NCBI GenBank assembly: GCA_004026145.2
Contig: CP034995.1
Coordinates: forward strand, 2,989,734-3,053,733
Length of the DNA stretch: 64,000 bases
Direction of reading: 5' to 3'
Source of the DNA: Takifugu bimaculatus
Lineage: Eukaryota > Chordata > Actinopteri > Tetraodontiformes > Tetraodontidae
The position numbers were made by a program, and so were the translations under genes. Below are positions 48,560 through 58,948 of the stretch, in pieces; position 1 is the first letter of the stretch; every line of letters starts with the position of its first letter. The notes under the pieces were generated by a model. It was not told the origin of the DNA, ran no database searches, and saw nothing but the letters and a program-made list of their open reading frames with translations.

Positions 48560-48979
48560 TACACAAGGAAACGACAGGGGGGGGAAAGATGAGGACAGCA
48601 GCGAAGGTAAAATACAGCGAAAAGTGAGAAGAGAGGAGCAGAGTTGGTAAGATATTAAGGTAAAGACACACCAGGTAGAAATGAGGGGAGCAGGGAGCTG
48701 CCGGGGCTGAAGGAGGACTGAAAGAATGCTGACGTCTCCAGAGCTGATTAGCGTTACAGCAGAGACATCACACCCACAACCGAGAAAAAATGCTGAGTAC
48801 AGAGGCTGGGGTGTGTGTGTGTGTGGAGGGGGGTGGGGGTGCAAATGACAAGGGAGAAAGACGAGAAGATAAAGAGGGAGGCAAGTGAGAAGTGAGCAGG
48901 TAGGATGAGAGGAGGGGACAGAGATGGGATGGAGGGAGCAACATCAATGATGGGGAGGAATAAGAATGGGACAAAATAT

Positions 48980-48980
<1 letters not shown>

Positions 48981-49021
<41 letters not shown>
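48981..49021 (+). repeat. (GT)n microsatellite
   Basis: Pure GT tract of about 41 bases. Confidence 0.95.
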
Positions 49022-49023
<2 letters not shown>

Positions 49024-49456
49024 GGGGGGAATGGCATGGGTGAAAATGCCTCCTCAACACATTTGTAGGAGCTTAGCTGCTGGGTTGGGGGGGGGGGCTG
49101 TAGAGGGGTTCAAAATAACCTGAAATCAGCACTGACCACAACTGAAAAATCCCACTGGAGGTTTTATTTAATCTGTAAAATGGCCGAATGCCTTGATGAG
49201 GCCTTTAAGATCCTGAACCAGGATCGTGCAGAAGAACCATCGGACCTGGCGGACGGATCAGGGTTGGTTTTCCCCGCAGAAATAAAAGTTGTTAGACACC
49301 CACACGCAAATAATCCCGTCTGACAAATGAAGTCCAGGATTGAGGAAGGTGAACCCGGGGATTATAAAGGTAGATTAAAGAGCACAAGAAACTGAAAGAC
49401 ACGTGGCATTACTCGCTCTGGCAGATGAATGGGATGATGAACTCTCTGCCAGTGTG

Positions 49457-49458
<2 letters not shown>

Positions 49459-49486
<28 letters not shown>
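49459..49486 (+). repeat. (GT)n microsatellite
   Basis: GT tract of about 28 bases followed by GCGCGC. Confidence 0.9.
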
Positions 49487-49493
<7 letters not shown>

Positions 49494-49500
49494 CGTGTAG

Positions 49501-52500
49501 CTCAGACAGATCTCTAATTAATCCTGTTTGAGAGGACCTTTTGCCCGGAGACGACTGGCGCCCAGAGACGAACTTCTTAGAAAGAAGCTTCCTTCTTAAA
49601 AGCCGGTGGCGTTTTCTACAGCTACAGCGGAAAGTAAATAGATGGATTAAAGCGCTTCAAAAACAAACCATGAGGGGGGGAAAAAGTGTGTATGTGTGTG
49701 TGCGGTATGGTGGGGCATGCATAACCCACCAGGTATGTGAAGAGAGAGAGTTCAAGAATAGACAGCAGGAATGTCAAAGAATGTCAACATAGCGACAGGA
49801 ACACTTCCTCCTCCCTCGGGCTGCTCTCTCGGCAACTGGGAACACAAAGGGTGGCAGCCGCGCACGGCAGCCATGGCACATCGATGGAAAGACATAAAGA
49901 GACCCCCCCACACCAAAAAAAATAAATAAAAAAATGCAGCATCCTTGAATTCAAATCCCCAGAACGCCACAAAACTATTTGGCTGTGCTCCACGTTGCAT
50001 TTTTGTTGTTTTTTTAAAGGAAGCGTGAGGAGAAATAGTGCTGCTGCTCGTTGATCTACTGTGAGCTGAAGGTGTTGAGGGAGCCGGTAAATAATTAACA
50101 CCGAGCGGCGCGCGGGAGCTAATTGCGAATTAGGAGTCAGATCAGCGATAATGGCGAGTTGCGCGCCGAGAGGGCTCACGGCGCCGATCCGAGGCCGAGG
50201 ACGGGGAGCTGAAGACGGAGCCGAGGACAGAGCCGACGCTATTAACGGAGGAGGACGCAGAGCGTGAAATAAGCGCGATACCGCGGGCACAGAGGCAACA
50301 CGCGCGAACAGCGCATCCGTGCACGACGCGCAAAGGATCGGGATCGCTCTCCGTCCGTTCGGAGAGGTCTGAAAGGCTGTCGTGCACACGCGGGGGTCTG
50401 ATTGAAGGTGTGTGTGTGTGTGTGTTTGGGGTGGAAACAAGATGTTTTTATGTTGCAGGTAGAGAGCGAAAGTCTGACAAATTCTCCCGACACAGGGGAA
50501 AATTACTGCACCGTCAGGCAATCGAGCGGTGCCCCCCCCCCCAGTTTAAAAGGGAGAAAACGCTCACACTGTAGGTTTAATCCAGACAGTGACTGTAAAT
50601 AAACTGTCAGAGAGACGGCGGTGAATCCAACAGGGACGTATCCTCCATTATCGGCCCATTAATCAGGGATTATCATCACAAATGTCCTCCATCCATCATC
50701 TGTCACTGCTTATCTGATGGGATTAGATGGACGAACCTTTGACCAGCCATATCTATATGGAGCACATATGGAGACAAACAGTCTTTCTCTCCCAGGGTAA
50801 ACTGGCCGGTCTTTGGTCTGGGTCTTTGGACCAGGAGGCCAGATCCAAGCCAAAGAGCACCGGGACATTCCTGGTGACCATTATAACCTTTCCCAGTTGT
50901 TGCTGCTCAATTAGGGACGGCAGGATTAAAAAGAAAGTTCATTCGGTAAACAAGGTTCAGTCAAATCAAAAAGAACTTTCCTTAAAAAGGGTCAAAGATA
51001 TCATTTCATCCTTACATCCCACTTTTCCATACTCTCCAAGGCTTACTCCAGGAACTAGCTGACTTTAATGTTTTGGGGTGTTATTTTTTTTTTTAATGAA
51101 CAGACCAACTTTTATTTGCGCATCATCAAAATACATTTCTGTTTTTATCCTACCTGATGGTGCATTCAGCAGCTTTCCGAATAAATAACAATGGAAATCA
51201 GTAATGAAGCTGGCTCTCTCCGGGGTAAACACGTCTTCCTGCCTCGTCAGCTACGGAGCCGAAGTGAGCGGTTGATTAACTGTTTGATCCAAGGGAAAAC
51301 GTATATATTTATTAATTTATCCTCAACCCAGCTGTAGAAATATGCATCTTCGCGGCTCCTATTTTAGTATATCAAATACCTATAGACCACCTAACCTAGA
51401 TTCAGGCATCATTTTTAGTCTAGAGGAGAACGATATGCAAAACACAAAGTTTGAAATGGAATTTAATCACTTTTATACAGGGGAAGGTGGGTTTCGGGAC
51501 TATTTTATAGACAATTTAATTAAAACTCTTCAGAACTCTGGCTGCTGTTGGTGATTTAATGGTGAGGACAGAGCAGCGGCGCCACGCGCGAATCGTCGTC
51601 GCCTCTTTACGCTCAATGCTATCAATCACGCTCTCGGTGTGCACGTGTGTGGACCTTTGCTAAATTTTGGGATAGTCACACTGCGGCAAACTGGTGCAAT
51701 GAGATGATGCAATTGGTGGGAAACCACCAGTACAGATACTCCTCTTACTGGGGCTTTCAGATGTTTTCACATTTGGTATTTTGTGGCTGTCATTAAAATA
51801 CAAAAACAGCGTTGGCGCGTGTGTATCCCACGTGCGAGCGTGTATACTTGGCATCTCTCCTAAAGTGGAAAACACCAAACATCGAGAAGTGGAAAACACC
51901 ACACACCACATCTCCAGGAAGTCCATCTCTGGATACACCGAAGCCTTGTTTGGTATTTAAACACCCCAGAAACCTTTAAAAAATGATCTAATCAGTAATT
52001 CAAAACTCCCTCACCCATTTCTGCCAGCTCCTTCTTTGTGTACCCCATTAATCTCAAACTTTGCCCTTTTTTTTTTTAGAGCTCTGGGAGTTTAAATCTG
52101 GAGTTGAAGCACTTTTGGAGCCGAGGGTACATTTAACACGCCACAGACACACAAAGTCAAAAGAACGCAAGGACAAGAGGCGCGCTCACATGGAAGCAAG
52201 AGAAAAGAGTGGAGCGCAGCAATGATTATGCACCAGATCTGCTTACTCTATATTTCATCATTACAGCAGAGAGAAAAAACCCAACTATTGATCTGCCCCA
52301 CTGCTTCCTTGTCTCCCCGCTGCTCTCTTTCACTCACTTCTCATTCCGTCTTCCATTTCTTCTTTTAATCGTCTCTCTCTCAGAAATTTGCAAGCAAAAC
52401 AAGACTTTTCTGAAATTGATCCCAGCAGCAAACAGGGGCATAAAAATGCAAGCGCCTCTGAGAAATGAGCTCCAGCAGCAGCACGTGCACAGGCGGGAAG

Positions 52501-53729
52501 GGGGAGGACGGACACAGTCAACACCTGCGCAATCCAATGCAATCCGGCACCAAAGCGCTGCAATAAAGAGGGATTTTTAAAGCGGAGCTGGATGCAGCAG
52601 CATATATGACGTCTCATAGCATTAAGGAGCGCCAACCAGCCAGAACTTCCCCAAAATAAGATCATTAATTACCCGTTTGTGTTTATAATCAACCCCTGAC
52701 AAAACCAGAGTTTATGCCTGATTAGTTATTATTATTTGAGTGAAAATCTTCCAGAGTTGGAAGAGAAATCTTCTTAAATCGGCTCATTTATGCACAATTC
52801 TTGTGTCACCTGTGCATGAGGTCGGGGAAGGGGGGGGCGTCACAAGTTTGAGAGCAATCAACTGACAAGTGGAAAATGTGGCAACAGGCAACTGATAATA
52901 AAATCACTTCCCCTTGCTAAATCTTCCTTCAACATCTCGCAAGTGCAGCTCAGAACTCACACGGTTTCTAAGCCGGCTGGACCCCAGCACACACACACAG
53001 ACCCCAAAGAGACGAGCTTGTCGAGTCTTAGGTGTGTTATACCTGCTGCTCTCTCTCACACACACACTCACACACACACACACACACACACAGGGGCGCG
53101 CGCACATGCGGAGGAGAAAGCAAAGAAAACTAGCTGCGGTAAGTAACAAGTGAAAACGCCATCTGTCAGGCGAGAGCGCGTTTGCTTCGCCTCAGCATTT
53201 TCAGGGGAATGCCTTGAAGACAAAAAGGTCCTTGTTCTCAATCTCTGCAAATCCCATCTCTCATTCTTCCTCCCTCTTCCTTCATCCCCCTTGCTCCGCG
53301 CGCTTTGCCGCTCCGCCATCATCAGCAAAGTTGCTCGCATAAGCATTGGTCAGCGTTCAATTACCGCGAACACCAGGGAAGGATGGAGAAAGTACTTGAC
53401 GGAGAAACGCTCTTCAAGCACTGATTAAATACTGATACCGAGTGTAAAAAGTTTAGCCTTTTCGGTTTTGTGTGCGAGCAGGCACACGTGTGCGCGCGTG
53501 TGTGTGTGTGTGGGGGGGGGGAGCGGGGGTTGTTCTCCTCTCCAATACTGATACAACTGTTTCATCATTATGACCCGCTATTACAGTACTTGCCAACTTG
53601 CTTACTACATACTTTTGATCCACTCCACAGAGTGCTGACTCCAACTAAAGCTGCTGATATGGAGTCATTAGGGGGTGAAGTTTCTGCTTTTCTTGTGCCC
53701 ATAGAGCTTCCCTATTAGCTCACTCGTCA
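49501..53729. other. mafg upstream non-coding DNA with a CpG-rich block
   Basis: No coding exon seen. A CpG-rich block at about 50090-50380 (cggcgcgcgggagc, gcgcgccgag) could be a mafg first exon or alternative promoter. AT-rich, repeat-poor sequence follows at 50600-52800. A CA tract lies at 53058-53092 and a GT/poly-G tract at about 53497-53521. Confidence 0.45.
53058..53092 (+). repeat. (CA)n microsatellite
   Basis: CA tract of about 35 bases with one TC interruption. Confidence 0.9.
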
Positions 53730-54179
53730 GTGTTTAACTTGCAGCACTCATGTGTTGCAACCTGGCAGCAAGTAATGGCCCATCTGAGAGATCAATCAGA
53801 ATGATATTGTCATGCACAGCATTACAGTTGGCTTTTTTTAGCAGGCACGTCTGTGTGGCTCCAGCAGCAGATCAATACTTGACATTAGGCTGCGAACACT
53901 TGTGTGCAATAAGCAACATATATGTATATTTATATTCATTTGAGTGACCCTGAAGCAGCGCCGGGGGCCATTGGCCCCAGCAGAACTCCGTGTGTTTCTA
54001 ATTTATCCTGAGAATTCATCCTATTGAGCGCAGTACACAGGAAAGGCATAAATTTAGCAGCCGTGACATTTTACCCAGCATTTCGTCTGCCAACATGAGC
54101 TGTGATTACCCCATAAGCGCGTCAACATCCGCTGAATGACCGGACCTATTTATGTCAGAGCCAAGCCCCCGATATAAAC

Positions 54180-55300
54180 CTTCCTCTCCGAGACCTTTGT
54201 CCGCCCGCCCGCCCGCCGGTGCCATGTTGCCATGGCTCCCTCATGCCTCCGCTCCGCTCGCACAAGCGTTGAGAAATATCAGCGTGGTGATGAATCAGCA
54301 TCCGCGCCGCAAGCCAGAGCGGCGTTTTTGGGTTGATTTAAACTGGCAGCAGAACGACAGCAGAACGTTAAACTGTTCCCACCGTGCAGAACACAAGCGT
54401 CTGACGCAGAGCAAATGTCGCTCCGGCCGCCGCCGCTCCCGCTGAATAAGGCTGCAGCTTGCAGCCGCCGGACCTGACCGCCCCCCCGGATCAGCACGGT
54501 GACAGCTCCGGCTGTTTACGCCTGTCGCCTTTTGTATCTGTAGCCAGCCGACAAGCGGCGCGGGGGTGGGGGCGGAGGGGGGGGGTCGAACGTTGCCACC
54601 GGTCAGTCGAACCGTGCGCAAAAGCCAGATATTATCCCGGTTTGGTTTCACCAAAGGACAAGTGGCTGGTCATCCTACCTGTGAGGGGCCAGGGGGGAAT
54701 GCGCGGAGCCGCGGGGGGGCTGGTTAGCGTCTGCGTCCACCGCTGCCACTTCAGCGCCTCCGAGAGAAGACAGGCGGAAAAGCTAACGCTGAGGTTGGGT
54801 GTTGTTATTGACGGTTTCCGCCGTCTTTATTGCGCTCATTTCTCCACCGGCTCTCCTAATATAAAGCACCATTCGGGAGACACAATACAAGGGAATCCCC
54901 AGCGGCTGCGACAGAACAGAAGCCGACCTGCTCCCGAACTCTTCTAATTCCGACACATGGCTTCTGTTTCAGGCTTGACAGCCGTGCGCGGCAAACACCC
55001 CCTTTGTCTGCGCGACTCGCGTTCGCCGGTTGCTGCGCGACTGCTCGGGCAATTTAGACCTTCTCGGAATCGCGCGTCCGGCTCTGGGAGACGACCCGGA
55101 CCGTGATGATTCAGCATTAAGTTGTCTCCCGAAACGACTCGGCGGTGCCGCCGCGAGTTCGGCCGAACCCGGGGGCGACGCGGCGGCGGCGGCGGCGCGC
55201 ACCGCGGAGTAGCGGCGGCACAAGATGCCACCGCGCTGTGACGGCACGGCAGCGGCGGCCACCGCGCACACTCAGCAAAAAAAAACAAATATTCAGCACT
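54180..55300 (-). promoter_or_regulatory. CpG island, probable mafg promoter
   Basis: Dense CpG over about 1.1 kb (for example gcccgcccgcccgccgg at about 54200 and repeated gcggcggcgg at about 55185). No coding exon fits. The next gene to the left on the minus strand is mafg, whose mammalian orthologues have a distant non-coding first exon, so this is the best candidate for its promoter. A minus-strand TGCTGATTCA (half-MARE-like) lies at about 54292. Transcription direction and first-exon borders are inferred. Confidence 0.5.
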
Positions 55301-58152
55301 TTAATGGCATTTCGGTTTGGATCCCCGTGAAGCTGACTCACCAGAAGTCACACCGGCGCCTTTCGCCTGCCGCGCGTTCGGAGGATCGGTGTTCGCAGAT
55401 GGTCGGTCGGCGACGAGAGGGACAGTTGAGAAATGTGTGTGTGTTTTCCCACCCAGTGCACACGCCTTCTCGCTACTCTGTACATATATCCACTCCTTCC
55501 TCGCTTGTTTTAGTCTGTGATCGCAGGCGCCAGACGTCATTTGATGTTTGGATCACATGGTTTCATTCATGAAGGATCAACGCAGCCCGCATTTAAAGAG
55601 ACATGAGACGTTACTACCGCGCTCAAGTGTTGTAACAACACTCGGGCGCGCGTAAAGACAGCCCCCCTTCATGCATGCGCCTAAACATGGAGCTAATATT
55701 CAAAGGGGGCCTTGTTGGTGGCCCCAACCGTGACGGAAATGGAAATAAGTAGTGGTAAATGAGTAAAAACCTCTTGAAGTTCCGACTTATTTTTAAAAAA
55801 GTATTATTTTAAAAGACAAACCTCTTCAAAGGAAATCTGTCACTTTCTTAGGATATTTTCCTGCACAATATAGGTTGTTGGTGACGTCATGAGAAACCTG
55901 ATTCGCGTGATCAGATGAGATGATAATACTGACAAGTGGAAAATGATAATACTAATACACTATTTTCTTCCTAATTATTAATAATCGTTTTATTTCGGGG
56001 GAAGAAGGCACTCAAATTTACCGAATTATTCTATTTAATAGTTAAACGAAACATCTTCACTCATTTTACTTTTAGCTGAAGCTTTTAGGGACAAAGTTGG
56101 GGTTTTATGGTTTAAAATTCTACATTTTCTTCTTAATCTTTGGATGCATATTTCCTATCAGAGGGTGTCAAAAATAATCCAGATCTTTAACATAGATCTG
56201 CTGTGACTGAGCTCTTTGTGTTTGTTTTATTGAAATGCTTTTAAATCCAGTCACAGCTGATAATTAGGACACCAAAATAATAATAATAAACACCAATAAA
56301 GAGGGTGAGCAGCGGTTAGCACTGTCACCTCACAGGAAGAAGGTTCCTGGATCTGGGGACCGGTGGCTTTTCTCTGTGGAGTTCACACGTTCTCCCTCGT
56401 GTCCACGTTGGTTCTCTCCAGGTTCTCCGGCTTCCTCCCACAGTCCAAAGAGGCGTATGTGGGAGATCCGTGAAGGCTCTGCTTTAAATTGACCTCAGAC
56501 CTCGTTGGTCCCGACGGGGGGGGCCCCCCGCCGCCTGTCGCCCCGGGGCGGTTGGGACAGCTCTGCTCCACTCCAGCAGGTCAGTCACAGAAACCGGAAC
56601 AGCCGTGCAGGCCTGCAGGTCCCCTCACGATGCGCGTTCGCTCGACGGAAGCCCATATTGCAGATTCACTGAACGTGCGCCGACTGTTGGAACTTCCTTT
56701 TCCTCTGTGACCGTTTCAACAAGCAGCTGCAGCGAGCTGATACTGTATCAGCGCGGAGATCACAGGCCGACACGCCAAACAGAACAAACGAGGCCTTCTG
56801 ACCCCGTAAGACGAGGCTACGGGTGAATGATGGGAGATGAGAGGTGGAATCTTTTCCGTTTGATGCCGGATTTTGGATTCTGGCACCCCTCCTGGCCTTC
56901 ACACCAACACACAAAGACGCGTGTTCCTGCAAAGGTCAGTGCTCACGGTGACTGAAGCGAGTGGACAGGCAGCATCTGCTCCACCTGTGGAAGAAATCCC
57001 ACACTGGGAAGCAGCACGGCCATGCTTCCGCTGATTCTCTCTCAACACACACACTTCAAACATTCCACTGAGGGGAAAGTGCCGCTAAATCGCCATCTTG
57101 GACCTCCTGTTCGTGTCAAGATGATTGACAGGGGCACGTCCTCGTCACCTGAGGTGGGAGAGGAGCTCAAAGCCATCTAATAATGAGAGACAAATTAAAG
57201 TCTCTCCAGGAATGGCTAATCTTAAAGGACAGAAGCTGGAGCGAGCGGAGAATAACTTTCTGGAATAAAAGGAGGATTAGCGAAACCCTTCGGCAGCAGG
57301 GGGGGGAAAAAAGTGCTCCACGCACAAGTAAACAGAGCAATTGCACAGAGAGAGACGCAATATAATCAAAGTTGCGGGCAAGGTTAAAGAAAAATACATT
57401 AATTCTACAATTGCAATAAGTTGTTCAATTATGAGGGCATACCTTTTTAAGCTCACCATTACACACCTGTGTGTTGTCTGCAGACCCACAAGCCTATCTC
57501 ACCGGCGCACAAAGTAGCATCTGTTAATCCCAAATGCTCCAGCCTGGAGAGCAGGAACGGGCACAACACAAAAGTACTTCCTCGACTTTAAACACCTGCT
57601 GTAATCGCTCCGATTCGCACTCACCAATGTTCCATTTCTAAGCTCAGAGAGGAAAAAATAAAGACAACAAAAATAACAAGGCCTCGATGCAGCATAGTGC
57701 AGATTTCCACATTGAGATTCACGGGATGAGCGTGGAACCGGCGGTGTTTGGCCATGACGCAACAAGGAGAAAGTCAGGAGGCCTGGCTGAAGACAGAACA
57801 GGGAGGGATGGAAGCAGATGTGTTGCTGTGGTTACCATAGGAAACAGGATGAGCTCCACGCAGATGCTTGTTTTTATTTCGAGCCAATGCATTCGTTGCA
57901 GGGTTCAGAAAAAGATGTTGAGCTCTTAATTATGCTACAAAAAAAAAAAAAAATTAAAAATCCATGATTAATTTGGGAAAAACAAGCAGTGAGCAGACTG
58001 AACAGATAAACCAGAGGAAGAAAGGCATGTTTTGGTGATCCTGAAGGGCGCCCCCTGCAGGTCACATAGAGGCAAAGCTCCAAAGAATTATGCTACGTAG
58101 AAACGGGCTAATAAAATTAAAGTACAAAAAAAAAAAGCTTCTGTATCTAATT
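55301..58152. other. Intergenic DNA between the mafg CpG island and pycr1
   Basis: No host gene recognised. Holds a CRE at 55882-55889, AT-rich DNA at 55740-56300, a degenerate dispersed repeat at about 56300-56480, and a CTCF-like site at 58048-58061 (minus, 13 of 14). Open frames around 56400-57900 resemble no family. Confidence 0.5.
56300..56480 (+). repeat. Degenerate copy of a widespread teleost dispersed repeat
   Basis: The order of motifs agcggttagcactgtcacct, caggaagaaggttcctgg, tgtggagttcacacgttctc, ggttctctccaggttctccg and cttcctcccacagtccaaag is that of a repeat seen very often in fish genomes. This copy has diverged and lost its ends. I cannot name its family with confidence. Confidence 0.65.
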
Positions 58153-58948
58153 TTTATTATACAATAAGAAAACTGACATGGCAACTGTAACCAAAACTAA
58201 GTTAAACAGAAAATGTAACAAAGACTGTGTATATACGGTATATAAATATGTATACAAGCTTAAAAAATGAGGATAAACTGATGATTTGGGGAGTTTAACA
58301 CTTTGTTCCATGTCAGTATTTAAAGTGATGATTTCAGTCTTTTGATGGGACACTTAAGACGTTCAAAGTCTTCCAAAGGATCTTTTCAATAACAAACAGA
58401 AAAAGGGATCCAAAGAAAAAGCTGACCTGCTGATTTCTGGATTGAAAAGACTTTAAAAGCCCAGTTTCAGCATAAAAAAGGCACAAAGTACTCACTGTGC
58501 TTGAAACAATGGGCGACATTAAAGTAACAAAGTCCAAAATGTTGATATGTGAAGATGAAACCAATAAATCTAAGAAAAGTTTGGTTCAGTCAATGTTAAT
58601 AAATCAACACTGATGACCAAAAGGGGGGAAAAAAAGAATCTAGCAATGCCATTTATGTCATTTTTAAAGACAATAAAGGTGTAAATGAGCCATCTGCTTC
58701 CTACAAGGAGCTTATGATGCTCCGCTGGGTCATTCCTGTTAACAGCCTTGGAGGTGCACCTTTGCTCTTCAGGGTGGTCAGTGAATCCTGTGTCGCATAA
58801 AGCCGTGCGCCCTGGGTCTCAACAATGTGTAATTTAGGATTTACGTCAATCTGGATGCGACGTCAGACCGTTTGGACGAACAGCTGGAGGAGACTTAGAA
58901 ATATTCGAGTGTGGTTGAAGCCGTGATTGCGTAAGGCGGCCTGTGGCC
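58153..58948 (-). other. pycr1 3' UTR
   Basis: Between the pycr1 stop and a minus-strand AATAAA at 58153-58158 there is no coding exon. Length of about 0.8 kb is inferred from the signal. Confidence 0.6.

Larger units (their letters stand above)
45668..49500. other. mafg upstream or first-intron DNA with many microsatellites
   Basis: No coding exon recognised on either strand. Contains an ARE/NF-E2 site at 46673, a CRE at 47873-47880 and CA/GT tracts at 46835-46873, 47702-47750, 48282-48326, 48517-48557, 48981-49021 and 49459-49486. Long open frames here are read through the repeats. Probably the first intron of mafg if its promoter lies near 50 or 55 kb. Confidence 0.55.

Noticed and set aside
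48188..48844. 218-residue minus-strand open frame
   Set aside because: About a third of it is CA/GT repeat translation; no homology recognised and it spans known microsatellites.
49784..50521. 245-residue minus-strand open frame over the CpG-rich block
   Set aside because: High GC lowers stop frequency. The translation shows no conserved family and the block is better explained as promoter or first-exon DNA.
54152..55288. Arg/Ala-rich open frames on both strands of the CpG island
   Set aside because: Overlapping frames on both strands with extreme composition are typical of CpG islands, not genes.
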